Notes: a model not told the origin generated them from the letters alone. Positions 1 through 6,483 are shown, numbered from the stretch's first letter. The stretch is DNA of 7,635 nucleotides from UBA4923 sp964606165 (GCA_964606165.1 CAZSFQ010000031.1:1-7635); one strand, 5' to 3'. Made by a program: numbers and translations.

Positions 1-69
1 CCAAATGCATGGTGGACCGGTCACGCCCTTCTGGTATCCTGAATTAAAGATCCCCCTGCTTTCCAGGTT

Positions 70-75
70 GGAGGT
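70..75 (+). promoter_or_regulatory. Shine-Dalgarno site of the NERD helicase gene
   Basis: A perfect GGAGGT lies 5 nt before ATG 81 and fixes that start. I see no convincing -35/-10 pair in the 69 bases to its left, so the promoter may lie outside the window. Confidence 0.8.
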
Positions 76-80
76 TAACA

Positions 81-1829
81 ATGGCACGAACTATCCCCTC
101 TATTCTCTCACCCCATGTCAGAAGCAATGCTGAAAGGAAAATTTTCCAGCTCTTCGAAGAAGCGGAAGGTACAGAAAATTGGGTTGTCTTGCACTCACTG
201 GGTCTCACAGAGATCCCCTCATCCATTTACGGTGAGATTGACTTCGTCGTCCTGGCCCCCGGACTCGGTCTGTTCGCACTGGAGGTCAAGGGAGGCCAGG
301 TCAGCAGGAAAGAGGGCGCCTGGGTCTACACAAACCGCTACAACCAGGCCGGCGTCAAGTATCGAAGCCCCTTTGATCAGGCAAAAGAGGCCGTTTTCTG
401 TCTTGTCAAGGAAATAAAAAGGAATCTGGACCGCGAATTTTCCCACCTGAACCGACTCTTCTTCGGTTATGGCGTCATGTTCCCTGACATCGAGTACAAG
501 GCAAGCGGAACTGACGAACAAGCCTGGCAAGTCTTCGACATTCGTGACCGGGACAATATCCGGGACTTTATCAGGCGTTTGAGTGAGGGCGCGGCCCGAA
601 AGTATGAAGAAACCTTCGGCTGCCCGGTCGCCTTCGAAAGCCTGCTTGGGAAAAGGGAAGTCGATTACATCGCAAACAAGCTGAGGGGAGATTTTGACCG
701 GCCCGTGGCCCTCCGGGTCCAGATCCAGCAAACTGAGCAAGAGCGCGCCCGCCTGACCGAAGAGCAATATCGCTGCATTGATCACAATGAGGAGAACCCC
801 CGGGTCTTAATCCGGGGCGGGGCAGGTACGGGAAAGACCCTGATCGCCGTCCAGGAAGCGGCTGTCTCAACCGCCCGCGGCCAGCGCACCGCCCTCTTCT
901 GTTTCAATAAAAACCTGGGACAGTGGCTTGAACGGCAGTTCAGCGACCCTGCCCTCATGCCTGCCTACGTCGGGACCTTTCACTCCTTTTTGGTTGAGGT
1001 GCTGGAAAAAACCGGGGCCAATTTTGAGATCCCCCCTGACAGCAGGGAACAAAATGTATTTTTCAAGGAAAAACTGCCTGCCCTGGCCATTCCGCTTATC
1101 AGGGAAGGATTGGAAAAGTTTGATCTTCTGGTCGTCGACGAAGCCCAGGATCTGATCAATGATGTCTACCTTGATGTATTTGATCAAGTCCTCAATGGCG
1201 GGATCAGGGATGGGAACTGGCGGTTTTTCGGTGATTTTTCCAGGCAGGCCATTTATTCGGATCTCATGACAGGTGAAGCCATGCTGGATTTACTTAAAGA
1301 GAGGGCCTTCCACTCCAACTACACCTTGAAGATAAACTGCCGCAATCCCAAACCCATCTGTGAAGAGATTCGTACTGTTACAGGCTATGCGAACACCAAT
1401 GACAAGTGGATGAAAGTCCATGGCCCGGAGGTTGAATACATTACCTATTCTGATGAAAAAGAGGGAGTCCGTTGTCTCGATGAACTCCTGGGTGATCTTC
1501 GCCGCCAAGGCATCCGGCCGGAAAAAATCACCATTCTCTCACGGCTGCGCAGGGAAAACTCAATCGTCCGTCAGCTGAAAAACCACACCATCGAAAATTT
1601 CAGCGTCGGGGGAAACGAAGCAGTCAGCTTTTCAACCATTCACAGTTTCAAAGGCCTGGAGAACTCGGTCATAATCCTGACCGACATCCACTCATACCGC
1701 GACAAGCAACTGATCTACGTTGCCTTCAGCCGGGCGGCTGCAGGCCTCTACGTGATTGAGCACAAAAATGCCCACGACGAATACACGGCCCTGAAGGCCG
1801 AAAATCCAGCCGACCCCCCCTCCGGGTAG
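81..1829 (+). CDS. NERD-domain nuclease / SF1 (UvrD-like) DNA helicase fusion
   Basis: A 582-residue protein joining an N-terminal NERD (nuclease-related, PD-(D/E)xK-like) domain to a superfamily 1 helicase motor. The NERD part (about residues 12-125) shows D54 in GEIDFVVL, the E68-x-K70 pair in FALEVKGG, and Q100. The motor shows Walker A GGAGTGKT (246-253), motif Ia around ALFCFNKNL (271-279), VGTFHSF (297-303), Walker B VVDEAQD (351-357), motif III GDFSRQ (384-389), an INCRNP motif with R421, HSFKGLE (521-527) and YVAFSRA (546-552). All ATPase motifs and the nuclease triad look intact, so the enzyme is probably active. ATG 81 is preceded by GGAGGT (70-75) at 5-nt spacing. It is a cytoplasmic DNA or RNA translocase/nuclease; the true substrate is unknown. 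Stand-alone NERD helicases are common in accessory regions and defence has been suggested for relatives, but no partner is visible here. It ends 9 bp from the convergent DUF488 gene. Confidence 0.93.
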   Translation: MARTIPSILSPHVRSNAERKIFQLFEEAEGTENWVVLHSLGLTEIPSSIYGEIDFVVLAPGLGLFALEVKGGQVSRKEGAWVYTNRYNQAGVKYRSPFDQAKEAVFCLVKEIKRNLDREFSHLNRLFFGYGVMFPDIEYKASGTDEQAWQVFDIRDRDNIRDFIRRLSEGAARKYEETFGCPVAFESLLGKREVDYIANKLRGDFDRPVALRVQIQQTEQERARLTEEQYRCIDHNEENPRVLIRGGAGTGKTLIAVQEAAVSTARGQRTALFCFNKNLGQWLERQFSDPALMPAYVGTFHSFLVEVLEKTGANFEIPPDSREQNVFFKEKLPALAIPLIREGLEKFDLLVVDEAQDLINDVYLDVFDQVLNGGIRDGNWRFFGDFSRQAIYSDLMTGEAMLDLLKERAFHSNYTLKINCRNPKPICEEIRTVTGYANTNDKWMKVHGPEVEYITYSDEKEGVRCLDELLGDLRRQGIRPEKITILSRLRRENSIVRQLKNHTIENFSVGGNEAVSFSTIHSFKGLENSVIILTDIHSYRDKQLIYVAFSRAAAGLYVIEHKNAHDEYTALKAENPADPPSG

Positions 1830-1838
1830 CCAACTTCC

Positions 1839-2222
1839 TTACGGCAGCGGATCGCTCTCGATCCCCGCCTTTTCCAGCTGACTCCTAAGTACCGGCAAAT
1901 GCGTTTCGCCAGGAACTCTTCCCGCAAAAACAAGGGTCACTTGACCTTCCCCCAATCGCTTTTCAAGGTCGTCAACAAAGCCGGGGAAGGCCGGATTGGT
2001 TTCCAGCTCCTCCTGATAACTACGCGAAAACTGATCAAAACTCAGCCTGCCATGATGATAGGCCTGGCGGATTGTCTTGCTGGGGGTGATATCCTTGGCC
2101 CACTGGTCAATGGCTGCCTTCTCCCGGCTGACACCCCTTGGCCACAGCTGATCGACCAGAATGCGTTCACCGTCGGAAGACTCGGCTTGATCGTAGACAC
2201 GTTTCCATTTCAAGGTATTCAT
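1839..2222 (-). CDS. DUF488 / YeaO-family protein
   Basis: A 127-residue small soluble protein of the DUF488 family (YeaO type), whose biochemical role is unknown. Recognition rests on the family hallmark near the N-terminus, KRVYD followed by DGERILVDQLWPRG (residues 17-30), then W-KDITPS, the aromatic/acidic stretch FDQFSRSYQEEL, and a C-terminal TLVFAG strand. This order and length match the family. Two start codons compete: ATG 2228 gives two extra residues, but AGGAGG (2235-2230) abuts it with essentially no spacer. ATG 2222 lies 7 nt after the same site and yields MNTLKWKRVYD, which fits family N-termini, so I chose 2222. The gene lies downstream of the EamA transporter on the same strand with about 90 bp between them, so it may be co-transcribed or have a weak promoter of its own. 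Its end nearly touches the convergent NERD helicase gene. Confidence 0.88.
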   Translation of the reverse strand: MNTLKWKRVYDQAESSDGERILVDQLWPRGVSREKAAIDQWAKDITPSKTIRQAYHHGRLSFDQFSRSYQEELETNPAFPGFVDDLEKRLGEGQVTLVFAGRVPGETHLPVLRSQLEKAGIESDPLP

Positions 2223-2229
2223 GTCCATC

Positions 2230-2235
2230 CCTCCT
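2230..2235 (-). promoter_or_regulatory. Shine-Dalgarno site deciding the DUF488 start
   Basis: On the minus strand AGGAGG reads 2235 to 2230. It is 1 nt from ATG 2228 (too close) and 7 nt from ATG 2222 (near ideal), which favours the shorter protein. Confidence 0.75.
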
Positions 2236-2315
2236 GCGCAGCGCGCTTCAAATCCCTCTGCTAACTTGATTATCTGCGCCTGAAAGGAAGATTGCTGTAA
2301 TAAGCGGCACGTGAA

Positions 2316-3194
2316 TCAAAGCGCTTCGGATTCGCTGCTTGCCCTGCCCTCGAAGTATTGGACAAAAAAGACGGAAGCCAGCATGATGAGGCTTCCAAAG
2401 ATTTCCCGGGTGCTGAACCGCTCACCTAAGACGATGACACCGCCGAGAACGGCGAAGACTGCCTCAAGCCCCATGATCAGGGAAGCAACTGTTGAATGGC
2501 TGTCTCTCAGCGCTACAATCTGCAAAGTGTAAGCGATACCACATGAAAAGATGCCGGCGTAGAGAATAGACGGCATGGCAAACCAGATCAGTGAAGCATC
2601 CATGGCAGGCTCAAATACCAACGCTGTCACAAGTGACAGGAGGGACGCGATCAGAAACTGGGTGGCGCTGAGCGCCAGGGGATCCATCTCCCCGGCGTAT
2701 CTTTCCACGCTGATAATATGAAAACTGTATCCGATCGAACCGATGAGCAAAAGCCAGTCGGCCAGGACGAAACCGCCGCTGACAGCGTATGTCATCAGGT
2801 ACAAGCCGACCAGGGACATGGCCACCGCCAGCCAGTGATGCAATTTGACCCTGCGGCCGAAAAGAAGCGAAATAACAGGTACCAATACAATGTAAAGGCT
2901 GGTAATGAAGCCTGCCTTGCCCGCACTCGCCGTTAACAGCGCATACTGCTGCAAGGAGCTGGAAATGAATAGAATCAGCCCGATTAAGAGACTGACCTTG
3001 AAGAATTTCCAATCGAGCCTGGGTTTCCTGGCCATTATGAAAGGCAAAAGAACCAGGACCCCAACCCCGTAACGCAGCGCATTGAAGGTGAAGGGCCCGA
3101 TATGCTCCATACCCGCCGATTGCGCGACGAAGGATGTGCCCCACAAAAAAGCGGTCAAGAGGAGCAATAAATGAGCTTTTCTTCTTTTTGTCAC
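2316..3194 (-). CDS. EamA / drug-metabolite transporter (DMT) superfamily permease
   Basis: A 292-residue inner-membrane protein with about ten hydrophobic helices, arranged as two EamA repeats of five helices each. Family signs are the first helix with AFLWGTSFVAQ (residues 15-25), a following FNALRYGVG segment, SAGKAGFITSLYIVLVPV in the fourth helix region, and the second-repeat motif MGLEAVFAVLGGVIVLGER near the C-terminus. Both repeats are present and the length (about 290-300) is normal for the family. Members export or import amino acids, drugs or metabolites by secondary transport; the substrate cannot be read from sequence. The start is GTG 3194, preceded by GGAGAAGG (3208-3201) about 6 nt away. 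The gene is divergent from the rhodanese lipoprotein and upstream of the DUF488 gene. No dedicated regulator is adjacent. Confidence 0.92.
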   Translation of the reverse strand: MTKRRKAHLLLLLTAFLWGTSFVAQSAGMEHIGPFTFNALRYGVGVLVLLPFIMARKPRLDWKFFKVSLLIGLILFISSSLQQYALLTASAGKAGFITSLYIVLVPVISLLFGRRVKLHHWLAVAMSLVGLYLMTYAVSGGFVLADWLLLIGSIGYSFHIISVERYAGEMDPLALSATQFLIASLLSLVTALVFEPAMDASLIWFAMPSILYAGIFSCGIAYTLQIVALRDSHSTVASLIMGLEAVFAVLGGVIVLGERFSTREIFGSLIMLASVFFVQYFEGRASSESEAL

Positions 3195-3247
3195 CCTCAG
3201 CCTTCTCCCCGAAATGACTTCCAGTCCCCTGGAAGACTCGTTTCATC

Positions 3248-3297
3248 TTACCTCATTTTGGATAGCAAAAGTCTCTCCAAAATAAGATCTCAGGTAA
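3248..3297. repeat. Interrupted inverted repeat in the divergent intergenic region
   Basis: The inner arms ATTTTGGA (3255-3262) and TCCAAAAT (3276-3283) are perfect 8-bp complements around a 13-nt loop. The outer arms TTACCT (3248-3253) and AGGTAA (3292-3297) are a further 6 bp, separated from the inner arms by unequal spacers (1 and 8 nt). It could be a regulator-binding site or an RNA hairpin; no U-tract follows the stem, so an intrinsic terminator is unlikely. Confidence 0.5.
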
Positions 3298-3406
3298 AGA
3301 CTGATTCTTATTATGCTTATGACATGATGACGTGCTGTCTGTTCAGCCTTCTCCATGACCCGCAGATCCGGCTCACGGTCTGTGGTAGGATGGTTTGTCA
3401 CAGGAC

Positions 3407-3410
3407 GGAG
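3407..3410 (+). promoter_or_regulatory. Shine-Dalgarno site deciding the rhodanese lipoprotein start
   Basis: GGAG (within ACGGAG) is spaced 6 nt from ATG 3417. It supports the 209-residue form over the 291-residue form that would begin at 3171. Confidence 0.75.
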
Positions 3411-3416
3411 TTACAG

Positions 3417-4046
3417 ATGGAAAAAATTGGTCGGAGATTGACACTGAGCCTTGCGTTTGCGATCACGCTTCTTGCGGTAGCGGCTTGCAGAACAGGAAAA
3501 AGCGTTGAAGAATCTATTATTTTAGAGGGCTTCACGCTATCCGGCACAACGACCTTGATCACTTGGACCGACGGGAGTGAATTAATCGAATCCCTCGACC
3601 TGATCACCCTCTTGATTTCTGAAGATGAAACAGCACCTCCAGCTGGCTCGCAGGTCCGTTATACCATTAGAGGAGAGATCATGGAATCCGATCCACCCCA
3701 AGCTCGGGTTCTGTCGATGGAGATCCTGGATGAAAGTACCGGACCGGTCAAGACAAGCATTGATACCGCTCTGCGGGTCAGGAGCCACCAGCCCGAAAAA
3801 ACAATCTTGCTTGACGTTCGTACCTCCGAGGAATATGACAGCGGTCACCTGCCGGGTGCCATAAGTTTTCCACTTAGCCGGTTAAGAAGCGAACTTCCCC
3901 CTTACGACAAAAACGCCACTCTGATCCTTTATTGCAAAAGTGGGGTTCGAACAATTGAGGCAGCCCAACTGCTTGATAAGGCAGGGTTCAAAATCGTTCT
4001 CAACGCGGGTGGTATCCTGTCTTATGAGGGAGAAATGGAAGGCTAG
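3417..4046 (+). CDS. Lipoprotein with C-terminal rhodanese domain
   Basis: A 209-residue predicted exported lipoprotein. Residues 1-23 form a lipoprotein signal: positive K3, R6, R7, a hydrophobic core, then lipobox VAAC with the lipid-accepting Cys24. Residues about 30-115 are a beta-rich domain I do not recognise. Residues about 120-205 are a rhodanese-like domain: LLDVRTSEEY with D133, GHLPGAISFPL, and the six-residue active loop CKSGVR with catalytic Cys173 and R178. The catalytic cysteine is present, so sulfurtransferase-type persulfide chemistry is plausible on the outer face of the membrane; the physiological acceptor is unknown. The open frame extends to ATG 3171, but ATG 3417 has GGAG (3407-3410) at 6-nt spacing and begins exactly at the signal peptide, so it is the start. 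Its TAG overlaps the TAG of the convergent ABC exporter gene in the tetramer CTAG. Confidence 0.88.
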   Translation: MEKIGRRLTLSLAFAITLLAVAACRTGKSVEESIILEGFTLSGTTTLITWTDGSELIESLDLITLLISEDETAPPAGSQVRYTIRGEIMESDPPQARVLSMEILDESTGPVKTSIDTALRVRSHQPEKTILLDVRTSEEYDSGHLPGAISFPLSRLRSELPPYDKNATLILYCKSGVRTIEAAQLLDKAGFKIVLNAGGILSYEGEMEG

Positions 4047-5905
4047 ACTTGGCTCAGACCAAGGTCCTTTCGATTATCCCTTTGTTTTTCAAGAACTTTT
4101 TTAAACTGGGTTTCATAGAGCTCTTTGTAGACTCCTTCACTTTCCAATAATTCCTGGTGCAGGCCTTGCTCAACAATCCGGCCCTCATGGAGGACCAGGA
4201 TCTGGTCAGCCGCCATGACCGTCGAGAGCCTGTGGGCGATGACCAGGCTGGTTCTGCCTTTCAGCAAGGGTTCGATTGCCTCCTGGATCTGGTTCTCGGT
4301 AATGGAGTCCAGCGAGGAGGTAGCCTCATCGAAGATGATGATAGTGGGGTCCTTGAGAATGACTCTGGCAATGGACAGCCTTTGTTTTTCCCCTCCCGAC
4401 AGCTTGATGCCCCGGTTGCCGACCAGGGTGTCCAGACCCTGGGGCAGGGATTCGATCAGAGGATAGATATTGGCTTCCCTGCAGGCGTGAATCAGCTGGG
4501 CCTCCGTCGCATCGGCCCGGGCATAGAGCAGATTGTCCCGGATGCTTCCGTTGAAAAGGTAGGCTTCCTGGGTCACCATACCGATTTGCTGTCTCAGGTA
4601 CTTGAGATCAAGATCGCGCACATCCACCCCGTCAATGGTGACCGACCCTCCTCTGACGTCATAAAGCCGCATGACCAGATTGGTCACGGTGGTCTTGCCC
4701 GAACCGGACGGCCCGACGATGGCGGTCATATTCCTGGCGGGAACGGTAAAAGAGACATCATTCAGGATTGTTTGGCCCGGGTTGTAGCCGAACTCCACCC
4801 GGTGAAAAGCCAGTTCCCCGGTCATGGAATCCAGTTTGACCGCGCCTTTCTTGCTCTTAATCTCCACCGGCATGTCCATGTAGTCGAAGATCCGGGTAAA
4901 AAGAGCCATGGCGCGCGAGAAATCTACCGGAACACTCAAGAGGGCGCTGACCGGCCGGTACATGCGGGTGAGCAGGGTAACCATAACCGTGACATCGCCC
5001 ACGCTAAGGCCCGTATTTCCCTTCTTGATGATCAAAAAGCCGCCGATCAGATAGATCAGCATGGGACCCAGGTTGGTAAAGGTTCCAATGGCCATGCGGA
5101 ACCAGCGGCCTGCCATGGCTTCCTTGACGGTCAGCTTTCGTATCGTCTCGTTGACATGGGCGTACCTTTCGTATTCCTCCTCCTCTTTGGTGAAAATCTT
5201 GACCAGCTGCTGGCCGCTGACCGACAGGGTTTCGTTGAGCTGCTGGTTGGCCTCATCGTGCTTCTCCTGGGATTCCATGGTCAAACGCCAACGCCGTTTG
5301 CCAACCGATTGGGTTGGAATGATAAAAAGAGGAAGGATGGCCACCCCGACCAGGGCCAGCAGCCAGTTCTTCTGCACCATGGCAAGGATGGAGACGACCA
5401 GCACCGCGACATTTGATACCGTCCGGGTCAATGTGCCTGAAATCACACCCTGGACGCCGTCGATGTCCCCTGTCATGCGGGTGATGATATCCCCCTGTTT
5501 GTTGACCGTAAAGAAGCGCTGGGACATCTGTTGCAGGTGGGCGTACATGCTGTTTTTCATGTCCCGCACGATATGCTGTGACACGCTGGTATTGAGGTAG
5601 TTCTCCAGCAGGCCCAGGAGGCTGGACGTGATCATGACCCCGGCCGCAAGGCTCACCAGCAAAGCCAGGAGCCCGAAGTCACCCTTGATCAGGCCGTCGT
5701 CGATCATGCGCCCGGTCAGGATGGACGGAAAAACGTCCAGGACGGCTGCCGCGATGATGGTGGCAAGTGACAGCAAGAGCCTCGGCCAATAGGGCTTGAG
5801 GTAGGAAAAGATCCTGGCAAGCAGCTTCTTTGTTACCTTGGGGCGGTTCTGCTTTTCTTCTTCGGTCTCAAAGCGAAAGCCCCTGCCACCCCGCCCCCCG
5901 TTCAC
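4043..5905 (-). CDS. ABC exporter, fused transmembrane and ATP-binding domains (multidrug/lipid type)
   Basis: A 620-residue half-transporter that should work as a dimer in the cytoplasmic membrane and pump lipophilic or drug-like substrates outward. The membrane domain (about residues 30-330) carries some six helices and the coupling-helix neighbourhood. The ATPase domain (about 365-600) has A-loop Y374, Walker A GPSGSGKT (398-405), Q-loop Q446 in VTQEAYLF, signature LSGGEKQ (502-508), Walker B IIIFDE with E527, D-loop SLD (531-533) and H-loop H558. All catalytic residues are present. The Gly/Arg-rich N-terminus (MNGGRGGRGFRF) is unusual. The start is GTG 5905, overlapping the TGA of marR as GTGA, with AGAGG 8 nt upstream; the next in-frame ATG would remove the first helix. 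It is co-transcribed with marR and presumably repressed by it. Its homologue could be a homodimer or pair with a partner not in this window. Confidence 0.95.
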   Translation of the reverse strand: MNGGRGGRGFRFETEEEKQNRPKVTKKLLARIFSYLKPYWPRLLLSLATIIAAAVLDVFPSILTGRMIDDGLIKGDFGLLALLVSLAAGVMITSSLLGLLENYLNTSVSQHIVRDMKNSMYAHLQQMSQRFFTVNKQGDIITRMTGDIDGVQGVISGTLTRTVSNVAVLVVSILAMVQKNWLLALVGVAILPLFIIPTQSVGKRRWRLTMESQEKHDEANQQLNETLSVSGQQLVKIFTKEEEEYERYAHVNETIRKLTVKEAMAGRWFRMAIGTFTNLGPMLIYLIGGFLIIKKGNTGLSVGDVTVMVTLLTRMYRPVSALLSVPVDFSRAMALFTRIFDYMDMPVEIKSKKGAVKLDSMTGELAFHRVEFGYNPGQTILNDVSFTVPARNMTAIVGPSGSGKTTVTNLVMRLYDVRGGSVTIDGVDVRDLDLKYLRQQIGMVTQEAYLFNGSIRDNLLYARADATEAQLIHACREANIYPLIESLPQGLDTLVGNRGIKLSGGEKQRLSIARVILKDPTIIIFDEATSSLDSITENQIQEAIEPLLKGRTSLVIAHRLSTVMAADQILVLHEGRIVEQGLHQELLESEGVYKELYETQFKKVLEKQRDNRKDLGLSQV

Positions 5906-6408
5906 AAGAGGTACCTCTTCCGGCCCTTGGAATGGCCATGCCCCGGCTTTTTATGGCCGTCCCAGCCATCTTTTTTCGTGGACGGCAACTCCGTTTCAAA
6001 AAAAGTGATCAGTTTTTCAGCCAGTTCCGCGAACTGCCGGTGTTCCTCCTCTGTCAAGGCCCCTTGAAGTTTTTTACTCCAGGCCAGCCGATCTTCCCTG
6101 CTCCGGTCAAGCTCCCGGCTGCCCTTCTCCGTCAATGCCACCAGAACAGCCCGCATGTCCGCCGGATCCTTTTCCCGGCTGATCAGGCCGTGCTGTTCCA
6201 TCCTCATTAACTGCTCCGTCAGCGAAGCGGGGCGGATATCCAAGCGCTCCGCCAGATCACTGGCCCGCATGGGGCCTGCTTCGCGCAGGATCACCAGGGC
6301 CCGAAAGACGCTCCGCGAAAGCTGATGTCCCTTATTTTTTGCCGGATGACTCCTGCGTGTGACACGGGCTAAGCGCATGATGATATCCAATGTGTCTTTA
6401 TTTTCCAT
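5902..6408 (-). CDS. MarR-family transcriptional repressor
   Basis: A 168-residue winged helix-turn-helix regulator that is expected to bind DNA as a dimer and be released by small ligands. Helix-turn-helix residues are about 45-76 (RASDLAERLDIRPASLTEQLMRME), followed by the wing with the family D-x-x-D-x-R pattern (DPADMR, 81-86) and LTEKG. The flanking helices supply the dimer interface. The C-terminus (about 149-165) is an extra Lys/His/Gly-rich tail, GHKKPGHGHSKGRKR, which most MarR proteins lack. The open frame reaches 6477, but ATG 6408 has AAAGGA (6420-6415) 6 nt upstream, and the upstream codons lie in the promoter, so 6408 is the start. The stop overlaps the exporter start (GTGA), implying translational coupling. 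Two copies of an inverted operator in its own promoter indicate autorepression. Confidence 0.94.
   Translation of the reverse strand: MENKDTLDIIMRLARVTRRSHPAKNKGHQLSRSVFRALVILREAGPMRASDLAERLDIRPASLTEQLMRMEQHGLISREKDPADMRAVLVALTEKGSRELDRSREDRLAWSKKLQGALTEEEHRQFAELAEKLITFFETELPSTKKDGWDGHKKPGHGHSKGRKRYLL
5906..5919. promoter_or_regulatory. 14-bp palindrome over the ABC exporter ribosome-binding site
   Basis: AAGAGGTACCTCTT is a perfect palindrome that contains the 8-bp core AGGTACCT found in both marR operators. It includes the AGAGG Shine-Dalgarno (5918-5914 on the minus strand) of GTG 5905 and lies inside the last codons of marR. It could be a third MarR site, or in mRNA a 5-bp stem with a GUAC loop hiding the ribosome-binding site. 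Neither role is proven. Confidence 0.55.
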
Positions 6409-6431
6409 TTTGTTTCCTTTCCAAATAACAA

Positions 6432-6445
6432 TTAAGGTACCTAAG
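6432..6445. promoter_or_regulatory. marR operator O2, over the transcription start
   Basis: TTAAGGTACCTAAG is the exact reverse complement of O1, with 9 bp between them and 23 bp centre to centre (about two helical turns, so both sites face the same side). It covers the predicted start site near 6442. Confidence 0.75.
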
Positions 6446-6448
6446 GGC

Positions 6449-6477
6449 ATTATACTTAGGTACCTTAACTGAGTCAA
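6449..6477 (-). promoter_or_regulatory. Sigma-70/sigma-A promoter of the marR-ABC operon
   Basis: On the minus strand -35 TTGACT (6477-6472) and -10 TATAAT (6454-6449) are separated by exactly 17 bp. Transcription should begin near 6442, leaving a leader of about 33 nt before ATG 6408. The -10 is a perfect consensus and the -35 has one mismatch, so unrepressed expression should be strong. Confidence 0.88.
6455..6468. promoter_or_regulatory. marR operator O1, in the promoter spacer
   Basis: CTTAGGTACCTTAA contains the palindromic core AGGTACCT. It occupies most of the 17-bp spacer between -35 and -10. It is the exact inverted complement of operator O2. Occupancy by a MarR dimer would block RNA polymerase; the binding itself is inferred. 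Confidence 0.75.
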
Positions 6478-6483
6478 GGCTTT

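Larger units (their letters stand above)
3195..3416. other. Divergent intergenic region between EamA transporter and rhodanese lipoprotein
   Basis: A 222-bp non-coding stretch expected to hold the promoters of two diverging genes. A long open frame crosses it (from ATG 3171), but that part lacks a ribosome-binding site, overlaps the transporter start and encodes nothing recognisable, so I treat it as non-coding. The main structure is a dyad at 3248-3297. I could not pick a consensus -35/-10 pair with confidence on either strand; TTGGAT (3258-3263) with TAAGAT (3283-3288) has a 19-bp spacer and is only a weak candidate. Confidence 0.6.

Noticed and set aside
219..785. A 188-codon minus-strand frame inside the NERD helicase gene
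   Set aside because: It is antisense to conserved nuclease residues, with no family likeness and no ribosome-binding site.
2296..2330. Possible terminator hairpin (AAGCG...CGCTT) after the EamA gene
   Set aside because: Only a 5-bp stem with a long loop and no U-tract on the minus strand.
2877..2884. Another GGTACC site as a MarR operator
   Set aside because: It lies inside the EamA coding sequence, lacks the full AGGTACCT palindrome and has no symmetrical flanks.
2611..3246. A 211-codon minus-strand frame overlapping the EamA transporter
   Set aside because: Same strand but another frame of a clear ten-helix transporter; its translation lacks membrane helices or any family motif.
3171..3416. 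Extension of the rhodanese lipoprotein to ATG 3171
   Set aside because: It would bury the signal peptide 80 residues inside the protein and overlap the transporter start. ATG 3417 has its own Shine-Dalgarno.
4157..5416. A 419-codon open frame on the plus strand, antisense to the ABC exporter gene
   Set aside because: It lies wholly opposite the exporter's conserved coding sequence and has no recognisable domain, skewed Gln/His/Gly/Asp composition and no Shine-Dalgarno. It is a shadow frame caused by GC-rich third positions.
6409..6477. Extension of MarR to a start at 6477
   Set aside because: The codons would lie within the -35, -10 and operators, upstream of or at the predicted transcription start. 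ATG 6408 has a good ribosome-binding site.
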